A stretch of DNA of 10,507 nucleotides, from NCBI RefSeq assembly GCF_002943415.1, contig NZ_PTQZ01000008.1, forward strand, positions 8,837 through 19,343. Reading direction: 5' to 3'. The translations under genes and the position numbers were made by a program. Positions 1-9,636 of the stretch are shown here, piece by piece. Source of the stretch: Amnimonas aquatica (GTDB lineage Bacteria > Pseudomonadota > Gammaproteobacteria > Pseudomonadales > Moraxellaceae). A model generated the notes under the pieces. It ran no database searches, was not told where the DNA came from, and worked only from the letters and a program-made list of their open reading frames with translations. Within the stretch, counting starts at the first letter, position 1, and each line of letters opens with the position of its first letter.

Positions 1-137
1 ACAAGCTGAAGAACCACAAGCTCTGCTTGCAGGGTCTCGGCCTGCGCCGCATCGGTCACACCGTCGAGGTCCTGGATACCTCGTCGAACCGCGGCATGAT
101 CAACAAGGTGCACTACCTTGTGAAGGTGGAGGGTTAA
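1..137 (+). CDS. rpmD: 50S ribosomal protein L30, 3' part
   Basis: C-terminal 44 residues of ribosomal protein L30, a small protein of the large ribosomal subunit; the start lies to the left of the window. The frame begins at base 3 (AAG) and ends with TAA at 135-137. The translated stretch includes [13 protein letters not shown], then [15 protein letters not shown], which matches the conserved L30 core ([12 protein letters not shown] and RGMIN..VKVE in E. coli). The complete family protein is about 60 residues, so roughly a quarter is missing. It lies two bases before rplO, and the end of the gene carries the rplO ribosome binding site (GGAGGG at 128-133). This is the usual gene order of the spc operon (rpsE-rpmD-rplO-secY). 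Identification is secure despite truncation. Confidence 0.95.
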   Translation, partial: KLKNHKLCLQGLGLRRIGHTVEVLDTSSNRGMINKVHYLVKVEG

Positions 138-139
138 TC

Positions 140-574
140 ATGCAGCTCAATGATCTGCAGCCGGCCGAAGGCTCCAAGCGCCCGGCCAAGCGTCGTGGTC
201 GCGGCATCGGTTCCGGCCTCGGCAAGACCGGTGGTGTCGGTGTCAAGGGTCAGACCTCCCGCGGCAAGGGCAAGGTCCGCCCCGGCTTCGAAGGCGGCCA
301 GATGCCCCTGTACCGTCGTCTGCCGAAGTTCGGCTTCACCTCACTGAAGCAGCAGGTGACGGCTGAGGTCCGCCTGTCCGAAATCGGCTATGTCGATGGC
401 GACGTGGTGACTCTGGATGCCCTGAAGGCCGCCAACGTCGTTCGCAACGACATGGTGCGTGCCCGCGTGATCCTGTCCGGTGAAGTGGCTCGCGCCCTGA
501 CCGTCAAGGGTCTGAAGGTCACCAAGGGTGCCCGTGCTGCCATCGAGGCAGCTGGCGGCAAGGTAGAGGAATAA
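140..574 (+). CDS. rplO: 50S ribosomal protein L15
   Basis: Ribosomal protein L15, a late-assembly protein of the 50S subunit that threads an extended N-terminal tail into 23S rRNA. The product is 144 residues, the same length as E. coli L15. The N-terminus opens [19 protein letters not shown] and continues with the glycine/basic-rich segment [13 protein letters not shown] (residues 20-32) and the conserved [17 protein letters not shown] block (about 50-66). The globular C-terminal half ends [18 protein letters not shown]. The ATG at 140 has a strong Shine-Dalgarno sequence (GGAGGG, 128-133) inside the end of rpmD, so translation is probably coupled. The stop is five bases before secY, and the secY ribosome binding site lies within the last codons of this gene. 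Confidence 0.98.
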   Translation: MQLNDLQPAEGSKRPAKRRGRGIGSGLGKTGGVGVKGQTSRGKGKVRPGFEGGQMPLYRRLPKFGFTSLKQQVTAEVRLSEIGYVDGDVVTLDALKAANVVRNDMVRARVILSGEVARALTVKGLKVTKGARAAIEAAGGKVEE

Positions 575-579
575 TCCGC

Positions 580-1947
580 ATGGCGAACACCCGCAACGCA
601 CAACAGGGTCGTGAGATGTTGCAGGCTCCCGGCATGCAGAAAGGCATGTCGGAGCTCTGGCGCCGCATCGGCTTCCTGCTGTTCGCACTGCTGGTGTTCC
701 GCCTGGGTGCGCACATTCCGGTGCCGGGCATCAATCCGCAGCGTCTGGCAGAGTTGTTCGACCAGAACAAGGACACCATCCTGAGCCTGTTCAACATGTT
801 CTCGGGCGGTGCGCTCGAGCGCATGTCGATCCTGGCGCTGGGCATCATGCCCTACATCTCGGCATCCATCATCATGCAGCTGGCGGCGACGGTGATTCCG
901 TCGCTGGAAGCGCTGAAGAAGGAAGGCGAGGCGGGTCGTCGCCAGATCAACCAGTACACCCGCTACGGCACGGTGCTGCTGGCCCTGATCCAGGCGCTGG
1001 GCATGTCCGCGGGCCTGATTTCGCAGGGCATCACGCTCAGCGACGGCCTGACGTTCTACATTCCGGCCGTGGCCAGCCTGGTGGCAGGCGCCGTGTTCCT
1101 GATGTGGCTGGGCGAGCAGATCACCGAGCGTGGTGTCGGTAACGGCATTTCCATGCTGATCTTTGCCGGTATCGTCGCCGGCATGCCCAGCGCCATCGGC
1201 ATGGCGCTGGAGTCGGCCCGCCAGGGCGAGATCGGCGTGATTGCGCTGTTCGTGATCGCTGTCCTGGCCATGGTCGTGGTCGGCGCGGTGGTGTTCATGG
1301 AGCGTGGCCAGCGTCGCATCACGGTGCAGTACGCTCAGCGCCAGCAGGGTCGGCGCGTGTTCGCCGCGCAGCAGAGCCATCTGCCGCTGAAGCTCAACAT
1401 GGCGGGTGTCATTCCGGCCATCTTCGCGAGCTCGCTGCTGCTGTTCCCGGCCAGCCTCGGGCAGTGGTTCGGCCAGGCGCCGAACCCGAATGCGTTCCAG
1501 CGGATCCTGCAGGAGGCCTCCCTCCTGCTGGCACCGGCACAGCCGCTCTACCTGCTGCTGTTCGCGCTGCTGATCATCTTCTTCTGCTACTTCTACACCG
1601 CGCTGGTGTTCAACCCGCGCGATGTAGCCGACAACCTGAAGAAGTCCGGCGCCTACATTCCCGGCATCCGCCCGGGCGAGCAGACCAGCCGCTACATCGA
1701 TGGCGTGCTGAGCCGCCTGACCCTGGTCGGTTCCCTGTACATCACGGCGGTCTGTCTGCTGCCGATGATCCTGCAGGTGTCGTTCAACGTCCCGTTCTAC
1801 CTTGGCGGCACGTCGTTGCTGATCGTGGTGGTGGTGGTCATGGACTTCATGTCCCAGGTCCAGTCCCACCTGATGTCGAGCCAGTACGAGTCGCTGATGA
1901 AGAAGGCCAATCTGCGCGGCTTCGGCCCGGCGGGCCAGACTCGCTGA
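580..1947 (+). CDS. secY: Preprotein translocase channel subunit SecY
   Basis: SecY forms the protein-conducting channel of the inner-membrane Sec translocon with SecE and SecG; it takes substrates from SecA or from the ribosome. The product is 455 residues (E. coli 443) with ten predicted membrane segments. Visible landmarks are [13 protein letters not shown] (residues 39-51), [30 protein letters not shown] (71-100), the plug-side sequence [13 protein letters not shown] (119-131), [18 protein letters not shown] (175-192), the cytosolic loop [19 protein letters not shown] (241-259) and [25 protein letters not shown] (346-369). That last loop corresponds to the SecA/ribosome-contact loop, with the important arginine at R364. 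The C-terminus keeps [17 protein letters not shown]. The start ATG has GAGGA at 566-570, nine bases upstream. It sits in the spc operon between rplO and rpmJ as in E. coli. Confidence 0.98.
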   Translation: MANTRNAQQGREMLQAPGMQKGMSELWRRIGFLLFALLVFRLGAHIPVPGINPQRLAELFDQNKDTILSLFNMFSGGALERMSILALGIMPYISASIIMQLAATVIPSLEALKKEGEAGRRQINQYTRYGTVLLALIQALGMSAGLISQGITLSDGLTFYIPAVASLVAGAVFLMWLGEQITERGVGNGISMLIFAGIVAGMPSAIGMALESARQGEIGVIALFVIAVLAMVVVGAVVFMERGQRRITVQYAQRQQGRRVFAAQQSHLPLKLNMAGVIPAIFASSLLLFPASLGQWFGQAPNPNAFQRILQEASLLLAPAQPLYLLLFALLIIFFCYFYTALVFNPRDVADNLKKSGAYIPGIRPGEQTSRYIDGVLSRLTLVGSLYITAVCLLPMILQVSFNVPFYLGGTSLLIVVVVVMDFMSQVQSHLMSSQYESLMKKANLRGFGPAGQTR

Positions 1948-2001
1948 GTCCGGTCCGTCTGCAGTTAAGTACAGAAAGAATTCCTTGTTGGAGTGTGAAC
2001 C

Positions 2002-2118
2002 ATGAAAGTTCAAGCCTCTGTGAAAAAGATTTGCGGCAGCTGCAAGATCGTCCGCCGCAACGGAAGCCTGCGTGTCATTTGCAGCGCGGAACCGCGCCAC
2101 AAGCAGCGTCAGGGTTAA
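2002..2118 (+). CDS. rpmJ: 50S ribosomal protein L36, zinc-binding type
   Basis: L36, the smallest ribosomal protein, binds 23S rRNA in the 50S subunit. The gene encodes 38 residues, exactly the E. coli length: it starts [20 protein letters not shown] and ends [12 protein letters not shown]. The zinc-ribbon ligands are all present: C11, C14, C27 and H33. This is therefore the zinc-containing (C+) paralogue, not the zinc-free form that many proteobacteria carry elsewhere for zinc starvation. GGAG at 1990-1993 lies eight bases before the ATG. It follows secY after a 54-base gap and is the last gene of the spc operon; there is no infA between secY and rpmJ, which fits Gammaproteobacteria. Confidence 0.97.
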   Translation: MKVQASVKKICGSCKIVRRNGSLRVICSAEPRHKQRQG

Positions 2119-2131
2119 TCTCAGGTTCCGG

Positions 2132-2160
2132 TTGCATTCAGCTGGCCGAGTCGATAGACT
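2132..2160 (+). promoter_or_regulatory. Candidate alpha-operon promoter upstream of rpsM
   Basis: The gap between rpmJ and rpsM (2119-2224) is the largest in the ribosomal block and is where E. coli has its alpha-operon promoter. TTGCAT (2132-2137) is followed after 17 bases by TAGACT (2155-2160), a weak match to sigma-70 -35 (3/6) and -10 (4/6) boxes. Position is the better argument; the boxes alone would not be persuasive. Transcription would start near 2167, leaving a leader of about 58 bases before rpsM. Confidence 0.35.
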
Positions 2161-2224
2161 CTTGCGCCTTTCGCGCCCAGTCCGAATAACCGGTCTGATA
2201 CGAAAAGAAGTGGAGTAAAGGTCA

Positions 2225-2581
2225 ATGGCTCGTATTGCCGGCGTCAACATTCCTGATAACAAGCATGCGGTCATTTCCCTGACCTACATCTTCGGTATCG
2301 GTCGCACCACCTCGGCCAAGATCCTCTCGGCTGTCGGCATTGCGCCCGAAACCAAGATCAAGGATCTGTCCGATGCTCAGCTTGACCAGGTGCGTGCTCA
2401 AGTGGCCGCTCTCCCGACCGAGGGTGACCTCCGTCGTGAAGTGTCCATGAACATCAAGCGCCTGATGGATCTGGGTTGCTACCGTGGCATGCGCCACCGT
2501 CGCGGCCTGCCGGTCCGTGGTCAGCGCACCAAGACGAATGCCCGTACCCGCAAGGGTCCGCGTAAGGCCGTCAAAAAGTAA
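2225..2581 (+). CDS. rpsM: 30S ribosomal protein S13
   Basis: S13 sits in the head of the small subunit and contributes to intersubunit bridges and P-site tRNA contacts. The product has 118 residues, as in E. coli. It starts [20 protein letters not shown], carries the helix-two-turns-helix segment [20 protein letters not shown] (about 20-39), the conserved [20 protein letters not shown] (about 80-99) and the basic tail [19 protein letters not shown] that reaches toward the P-site tRNA. The ATG at 2225 is preceded by GGAG (2212-2215). It is the first gene of the alpha operon (rpsM-rpsK-rpsD-rpoA-rplQ). In E. coli, S4 represses this operon by binding the leader and the start of rpsM; the same control is likely here but cannot be shown from sequence alone. 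Confidence 0.98.
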   Translation: MARIAGVNIPDNKHAVISLTYIFGIGRTTSAKILSAVGIAPETKIKDLSDAQLDQVRAQVAALPTEGDLRREVSMNIKRLMDLGCYRGMRHRRGLPVRGQRTKTNARTRKGPRKAVKK

Positions 2582-2615
2582 TTTTCATTCATTCGCCGAA
2601 CTCGGAAGCTAAAAG

Positions 2616-3005
2616 ATGGCAAAAGATAACTCGCGCGCTCGCAAGAAGGTGACCCGTCAGGTCTCCGATGGCATCGCGCACATTCATGCTTCTTTTAATA
2701 ACACCATTGTGACGATTACCGATCGCCAAGGTAACGCACTGGCCTGGGCCACCTCCGGTGGTCAGGGCTTCCGCGGTTCCCGCAAGTCCACCCCTTTCGC
2801 CGCCCAGGTGGCCGCTGAGGTTGCCGGCAAGGCAGCCCAGGAATACGGTCTGAAGAATCTGGACGTGCTGGTGAAGGGGCCGGGCCCGGGCCGCGAGTCC
2901 GCCGTGCGCGCCTTGAACGCAGTGGGTTACAAAATCAACAGCATTTCTGACGTGACCCCGATTCCGCACAACGGATGCCGTCCGTCCAAAAAGCGTCGCG
3001 TGTAA
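2616..3005 (+). CDS. rpsK: 30S ribosomal protein S11
   Basis: S11 lies on the platform of the 30S subunit and helps shape the mRNA exit region. The product is 129 residues, identical in length to E. coli S11. Conserved segments include [22 protein letters not shown] (about 19-40), [21 protein letters not shown] (about 44-64), [17 protein letters not shown] (about 84-100) and the tail [20 protein letters not shown]. The Asn119-Gly120 pair, the site where E. coli S11 is known to carry isoaspartate, is kept. The start ATG has GGAAG at 2604-2608. It follows rpsM by 34 bases and precedes rpsD by 15 bases, within the alpha operon. Confidence 0.98.
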   Translation: MAKDNSRARKKVTRQVSDGIAHIHASFNNTIVTITDRQGNALAWATSGGQGFRGSRKSTPFAAQVAAEVAGKAAQEYGLKNLDVLVKGPGPGRESAVRALNAVGYKINSISDVTPIPHNGCRPSKKRRV

Positions 3006-3020
3006 GAGGAGACTGGGAAA

Positions 3021-3644
3021 ATGGCTCGTTATATTGGTCCCAAGTGCAAGCTCTCCCGTCGCGAAGGTACCGACCTTCAGCTGAAGAGCGGTGTCCGCGC
3101 CCTGGATACGAAGTGCAAGGCTGAAACCCCGCCGGGTCAGCATGGCGCATCCCGCAAGGGTCGCCTGTCCGACTACGGTACCCAGCACCGCGAAAAGATG
3201 AAGGTTCGCCGCATCTATGGCGTGCTGGAGCGTCAGTTCAGCAACTACTACAAGGAAGCTGCCCGTCTCAAGGGCGCTACCGGCGAGAACCTGCTGCAGC
3301 TGCTCGAATCCCGTCTGGACAACGTGGTCTACCGCATGGGCTTCGGTGCCACCCGCTCCGAGGCGCGTCAGCTGGTCAGCCACCGCGCGATCCTGGTCAA
3401 TGGCGTGCGTGTCAACGTCGCCTCGATCCAGGTTGCCCCGGGCGACGTGATCACGGTCCACGAAAAGGCCAAGAACCAGCTGCGCGTGAAGAACGCCCTG
3501 GAACTCGCTGGCCAGCGTGGCGTGCCGGCCTGGCTGTCGGTGGACACCACCAAGCTTGAAGGTACGTTCAAGGCGCGTCCGGAGCGTTCGGACCTGTCCT
3601 CGGAAATCAACGAAAACCTGATCGTTGAACTGTACTCCAAGTAA
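3021..3644 (+). CDS. rpsD: 30S ribosomal protein S4
   Basis: S4 is a primary 16S rRNA-binding protein that nucleates assembly of the 30S body, contributes to decoding accuracy and, in E. coli, represses the alpha operon by binding its leader. The product is 207 residues (E. coli 206). It starts [20 protein letters not shown], then [16 protein letters not shown] and the long helical region [20 protein letters not shown] (about 61-80). The S4 RNA-binding domain spans about 97-160 ([20 protein letters not shown] onward), and the protein ends [10 protein letters not shown]. Only two cysteines are near the N-terminus (C9, C32), so this is not the four-cysteine zinc form. The ribosome binding site GAGGAG (3006-3011) is strong. 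It lies between rpsK and rpoA. Confidence 0.98.
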   Translation: MARYIGPKCKLSRREGTDLQLKSGVRALDTKCKAETPPGQHGASRKGRLSDYGTQHREKMKVRRIYGVLERQFSNYYKEAARLKGATGENLLQLLESRLDNVVYRMGFGATRSEARQLVSHRAILVNGVRVNVASIQVAPGDVITVHEKAKNQLRVKNALELAGQRGVPAWLSVDTTKLEGTFKARPERSDLSSEINENLIVELYSK

Positions 3645-3655
3645 TCGCGTGATTT

Positions 3656-3671
3656 GAGGGTGTCATCCATG
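3656..3671 (+). promoter_or_regulatory. Ribosome binding site that decides the rpoA start
   Basis: GAGGG (3656-3660) lies eight bases before ATG 3669. An in-frame TTG at 3654 would add five residues, but it overlaps this Shine-Dalgarno sequence and has none of its own. ATG 3669 also gives an N-terminus ([11 protein letters not shown]) that aligns with E. coli alpha (MQGSVTEFLKPR). Confidence 0.8.
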
Positions 3672-4673
3672 TCACAGGTCAACGAGTTCCTGACGCCGCG
3701 CAGCATTGCGGTGCAAGCGATCAGCGGTACCCGCGCCAAGGTCACGCTGGAGCCGCTCGAGCGCGGCTTCGGCCATACCCTGGGCAATGCCCTGCGTCGC
3801 ATCCTGCTGTCGTCCATGCCGGGTGCCGCCGTGGTTGATGTCGAGATCGACGGTGTCGAGCACGAGTACAGCGCCATCGAAGGCGTGCAGGAAGATGTCA
3901 TTGAAATCCTGCTGAACCTGAAGGGCCTGGCGCTCAAGCTGTTCGAACAGCAGGAAGCCGTTCTGACCATCGACGCCAAGGGCCCGAAGGTCATCACCGC
4001 TGCCGATCTGGTGCTGCCGCACAATGTCGAAGTGGTCAATCCGGATCACGTGATCGCCACCCTGGGCGGCAATGCGCATCTGAAGATGAAGCTGCGCGTC
4101 GCCCGTGGTCGCGGCTACGAGCCGGCTGACGGCCGTTACGCGGACGAGGACACCCGTCCTATCGGCCGCCTGCTGCTGGATGCCTCCTTCAGTCCGATCC
4201 GCCGTGTCGCCTACGTGGTCGAGAACGCTCGCGTCGAGCAGCGTACCGACCTCGACAAGCTGGTCATCGATCTCGAGACCAACGGCACGATCGAAGCGGA
4301 AGAAGCCATCCGCCGCGCCGCTACCGTGCTGCAGCAGCAGATTTCGGTGTTCGTGGATCTGGAAGCCGACAGCCCGGCAGCCGCGCCGCAGCAGGGCAGC
4401 GATGTCGATCCGATCCTGCTGCGTCCGGTGGATGACCTCGAGCTGACCGTTCGTTCGGCCAACTGCCTGAAGGCGGAAAACATCTACTACATCGGTGACC
4501 TGGTCCAGCGCACCGAAGTGGAACTGCTGAAGACGCCGAACCTGGGCAAGAAGTCGCTGACCGAAATCAAGGATGTCCTCGCTTCCAAGGGCCTGTCCCT
4601 GGGTATGCGTCTGGACAACTGGCCGCCGGCTAGCCTGCGTAACGACGACCGCCTGAACTTCCGCGGTCGTTGA
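3669..4673 (+). CDS. rpoA: DNA-directed RNA polymerase subunit alpha
   Basis: The alpha subunit dimerises to nucleate assembly of core RNA polymerase, and its C-terminal domain contacts UP elements and activators. The product from ATG 3669 is 334 residues (E. coli 329). The N-terminal assembly domain contains [20 protein letters not shown] (24-43) followed by RILLSSMPG, the conserved dimer/beta-contact region, and later [21 protein letters not shown] (188-208). A flexible Ala/Pro/Gln linker covers about 231-247. The C-terminal domain (about 248-320) has [20 protein letters not shown] (247-266), in which R262 corresponds to the key DNA-binding R265 of E. coli, and the helix-hairpin-helix [16 protein letters not shown] (289-304). 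After NWPPAS there is a short basic tail ([12 protein letters not shown]), longer than in E. coli. The gene is 24 bases after rpsD. Confidence 0.97.
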   Translation: MSQVNEFLTPRSIAVQAISGTRAKVTLEPLERGFGHTLGNALRRILLSSMPGAAVVDVEIDGVEHEYSAIEGVQEDVIEILLNLKGLALKLFEQQEAVLTIDAKGPKVITAADLVLPHNVEVVNPDHVIATLGGNAHLKMKLRVARGRGYEPADGRYADEDTRPIGRLLLDASFSPIRRVAYVVENARVEQRTDLDKLVIDLETNGTIEAEEAIRRAATVLQQQISVFVDLEADSPAAAPQQGSDVDPILLRPVDDLELTVRSANCLKAENIYYIGDLVQRTEVELLKTPNLGKKSLTEIKDVLASKGLSLGMRLDNWPPASLRNDDRLNFRGR

Positions 4674-4704
4674 TCGGCAACTGAATTAGTGTAGGAAAAC
4701 TGCC

Positions 4705-5091
4705 ATGCGTCATCGTAATAGTGGTGTGAAACTGGGCCGCAACAGCAGCCATCGCAAGGCCATGTTCCAGAACATGGCTGTGTCGCTGTTCGAGCACGAG
4801 CTGATTCGCACGACCCTGCCCAAGGCGAAGGAACTTCGTCGCGTGGCAGAGCCGCTGATCACGCTCGCCAAGAACGACACCGTCGCCAACCGTCGTCTCG
4901 TGTTCTCGCGCACGCGCTCCAAGGAAATCGTCGGCAAGCTCTTCAACGAGCTGGGCCCGCGCTACAAGGCCCGCAACGGCGGCTACCTGCGCGTGCTGAA
5001 GGCCGGCAACCGTCCGGGCGACAACGCGCCGATGGCTTATGTCGAACTGGTTGACCGCGCCATCGGTGCGGCGGCTGTCGACGCCGAATAA
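4705..5091 (+). CDS. rplQ: 50S ribosomal protein L17
   Basis: L17 is a 50S subunit protein located near the polypeptide exit tunnel opening. The product is 128 residues (E. coli 127). It starts [20 protein letters not shown] and carries the hallmark [20 protein letters not shown] segment (about 29-48), [19 protein letters not shown], and [20 protein letters not shown] (about 91-110). It ends AAAVDAE. A Shine-Dalgarno sequence (AGGAAA, about 4693-4698) precedes the ATG. It is the last gene of the alpha operon, 31 bases after rpoA, and is followed by a strong intrinsic terminator. Confidence 0.98.
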   Translation: MRHRNSGVKLGRNSSHRKAMFQNMAVSLFEHELIRTTLPKAKELRRVAEPLITLAKNDTVANRRLVFSRTRSKEIVGKLFNELGPRYKARNGGYLRVLKAGNRPGDNAPMAYVELVDRAIGAAAVDAE

Positions 5092-5147
5092 GCCTCCTGC
5101 CGATCCGGGCTCCGCGTGTCGGGGTCCGGGAACGCGAGATGCGAATC

Positions 5148-5182
5148 AACGAAAAGCCGGCTTGATGCCGGCTTTTCGTTTT
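5148..5182 (+). terminator. Intrinsic terminator of the alpha operon
   Basis: A perfect 14-bp stem (5148-5161 with 5167-5180; left arm AACGAAAAGCCGGC) closes a five-base TTGAT loop and runs into a T-rich stretch ending at 5182. It sits 57 bases after the rplQ stop and 15 bases beyond the uvrA stop, between the two convergent genes. The + strand version has the better T-run. The A-rich left arm gives the - strand transcript U residues inside the stem, so it probably stops uvrA transcription too, though less efficiently. Confidence 0.9.
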
Positions 5183-5196
5183 GGCACGTCCGGGTT

Positions 5197-8028
<2,832 letters not shown>

Positions 8029-8059
8029 GTCTGTCCGATGGTCGGATGGGCGATCGTCC

Positions 8060-8065
8060 AGTATA
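8060..8065 (-). promoter_or_regulatory. Candidate -10 box for uvrA
   Basis: On the - strand the hexamer TATACT (5/6 to TATAAT) lies 31 bases upstream of the uvrA ATG, giving a predicted start near 8053 and a leader of about 25 bases. No good -35 hexamer is found 16-18 bases further upstream, so the call rests on the -10 box and its position. Confidence 0.4.
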
Positions 8066-8125
8066 CGCAATGCGCGTGCCGGCCACAGCGGCATGGAAAG
8101 GAGTGCGGCGTGGGTGCGGGGCGGA

Positions 8126-8134
8126 TGCTAGAAT
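8126..8134 (+). promoter_or_regulatory. Candidate extended -10 promoter for the YajR-type transporter
   Basis: TGCTAGAAT combines the TGn extension with a 5/6 -10 hexamer (TAGAAT, 8129-8134), 53 bases before the ATG at 8188. Extended -10 promoters can work without a good -35 box, and none is apparent here. A short GC hairpin (8137-8141 with 8147-8151, loop TTCCC) would lie at the predicted 5' end of the transcript. Confidence 0.45.
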
Positions 8135-8187
8135 GGCGCCCTTCCCGGGCGACTCCGTCGTCCTGCGTTTTTTCCGGTAAGGGTTCG

Positions 8188-9546
8188 ATGACCTCATACA
8201 CCCCAGTCGAGCGGCAAGCGGTGGTTTCGCTGTCGGGGATATTCTCCCTGCGCATGATCGGCCTGTTCATGATCCTGCCGGTGTTCGCCGTCTACGGCAC
8301 CGCGCTCGAGGGCGCGACGCCGCTGCTCATCGGCCTTGCGGTGGGTGCCTACGGCCTAGCGCAGCTGCTGCTGCAGATTCCGTTCGGCCTCATGGCGGAC
8401 CGCCATGACCGGCACCGGCTCATCATCATCGGCCTGCTGCTGTTCATCGTCGGCGGGCTGGTGGCGGCCGCTTCCGACTCGATCTGGGGCGTCATCATCG
8501 GCCGCTTCCTGCAGGGAGCGGGCGCCATCTCGGCCGTGGTCATGGCGCTGCTGTCGGACCTCGTGCGCGACGAGAACCGCACCAAGGCCATGGCCACGGT
8601 CGGCATGAGCATCGGTCTGTCGTTCGCGCTGGCGTTCGTGATCGGGCCGCTGCTGGCGGATGCCGTCGGCCTGTCCGGCCTGTTCCTGGCGACGGCGGTC
8701 ATGGGCGCCTTCGCCCTGCTGGTCTGCCTGCGCTATGTGCCGCGCGCCGGCCGTGCGGAGCGCCAGCTGCCCACCCATTACCTGCCGCACCTGCTGACCA
8801 TGCTGCGCCACCCGGAGCTGATGCGACTGAACATCGGCATCTTCTGCCTGCATCTGGTCATGACCGCCTGCTTCGTCGTGCTGCCGCCGCTGCTGGTCTC
8901 CGCCGGCCTGCCGGCGAGCCGCCACGGCTGGCTCTACCTGCCGGTCATGGCGCTGGCACTGGTGGCGCTGGTGCCGGCCGTGATCATCGCGGAGAAGCGG
9001 CGGCGCATGCGCGAGATCTACCTGCTGGCGGTCATGCTGCTCGGTCTGTCCATGCTGCTGCTGGCACTAGGGCATGCCGGCCTCACCGGGCTGGTGCTGG
9101 CGGTGGCGCTGTTCTTCTTCGCCTTCAATCTGCTGGAGGCGCTGCTGCCCTCGCTGGTCAGCAAGCTCAGTCCGGCGGGCGGAAAAGGCACCGCCATGGG
9201 GGTCTACAGCACCTGCCAGTTCCTCGGTGCCTTCCTCGGCGGCGCGCTGGGCGGCGCGCTGCAGGGCTGGTACGGTGTCGGCGTGCTGTTCATCTGCCTC
9301 GCGGTCATGGTCCTGCTCTGGCTGGTCGGTGCCTTCGCCATGCGTCAGCCGGCCTATCTGCACAGCCTGACACTGCGTCCGGCGGAGGGTGGAGTGAGCA
9401 ATGACCTGCTGGAGCGGTTGCGCGCGGCGCCGGGTGTTGCCGAGCTGGTGCTGCTGCCGGATGATGGCGATATCCATCTCAAGATCGACCGCCTGCACTG
9501 GCGTGCCGAAGTGCTGGAGGGGCTGCCGGTCAGCGTGGTCGGCTGA
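8188..9546 (+). CDS. yajR: YajR-type major facilitator superfamily transporter
   Basis: Inner-membrane MFS transporter of 452 residues, closely resembling E. coli YajR, a drug:H+ antiporter-like protein whose natural substrate is not settled. Twelve hydrophobic segments occupy about residues 12-385. YajR-like blocks include VSLSGIFSLRMIGLFMILPV (13-32), SDSIWGVIIGRFLQGAGAIS (96-115), VMALLSDLVRDENRTKAMA (118-136) and NLLEALLPSLVSKLSPAGGK (314-333), followed by GTAMGVYSTCQFLG. The cytosolic loop-2 motif A reads GLMADRHDRHR (67-77), with aspartate where the motif normally has glycine. Residues about 390-450 form a soluble tail matching YajR's ferredoxin-like YAM domain (AAPGVAELVLLPDDGDIHLK). 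ATG 8188 has GGTAAGGG (8176-8183) upstream; longer in-frame starts overlap uvrA and lack homology. It is divergent from uvrA and 87 bases before ssb. Confidence 0.88.
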   Translation: MTSYTPVERQAVVSLSGIFSLRMIGLFMILPVFAVYGTALEGATPLLIGLAVGAYGLAQLLLQIPFGLMADRHDRHRLIIIGLLLFIVGGLVAAASDSIWGVIIGRFLQGAGAISAVVMALLSDLVRDENRTKAMATVGMSIGLSFALAFVIGPLLADAVGLSGLFLATAVMGAFALLVCLRYVPRAGRAERQLPTHYLPHLLTMLRHPELMRLNIGIFCLHLVMTACFVVLPPLLVSAGLPASRHGWLYLPVMALALVALVPAVIIAEKRRRMREIYLLAVMLLGLSMLLLALGHAGLTGLVLAVALFFFAFNLLEALLPSLVSKLSPAGGKGTAMGVYSTCQFLGAFLGGALGGALQGWYGVGVLFICLAVMVLLWLVGAFAMRQPAYLHSLTLRPAEGGVSNDLLERLRAAPGVAELVLLPDDGDIHLKIDRLHWRAEVLEGLPVSVVG

Positions 9547-9623
9547 CAAGTGGCGGACACGCTGATCCTGGACTACAGTTCGGGCAGCGATGAATTCATC
9601 AATAAAAGAAACTGGGTATATCC

Positions 9624-9636
9624 GGAGAGAATCATG
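9624..9636 (+). promoter_or_regulatory. Ribosome binding site that decides the ssb start
   Basis: GGAG (9624-9627, within GGAGAGA) lies six bases before ATG 9634. The frame is open further upstream to a GTG at 9550, right after the transporter stop. That extension (28 residues) has no Shine-Dalgarno sequence and no counterpart in SSB proteins, which begin near [10 protein letters not shown]. Confidence 0.8.

Noticed and set aside
1825..1839. GTG triplet run within secY, looking like a microsatellite
   Set aside because: It encodes the valine-rich membrane segment also present in E. coli SecY (IVVVVVMDF) and needs no other explanation.
388..2274. Very long open frame on the - strand across rplO, secY and rpmJ (628 codons)
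   Set aside because: It is antisense to three recognised genes, its composition (many His, Gln, Arg) is typical of a GC-rich shadow frame, and no known domain is visible.
8029..8094. Longer UvrA start at 8094 adding 22 residues
   Set aside because: The extra residues have no counterpart in UvrA, no Shine-Dalgarno sequence precedes that ATG, and the candidate -10 box lies inside this stretch.
9543..9579. CTGACA (9543-9548) with TACAGT (9574-9579) as an ssb promoter
   Set aside because: The spacing is 25 bases, too long for sigma-70, and no better -10 box lies at 16-18 bases.
9550..9633. In-frame 28-residue N-terminal extension of SSB from a GTG
   Set aside because: There is no ribosome binding site for it, SSB homologues begin at the internal ATG, and that ATG has a good GGAG.
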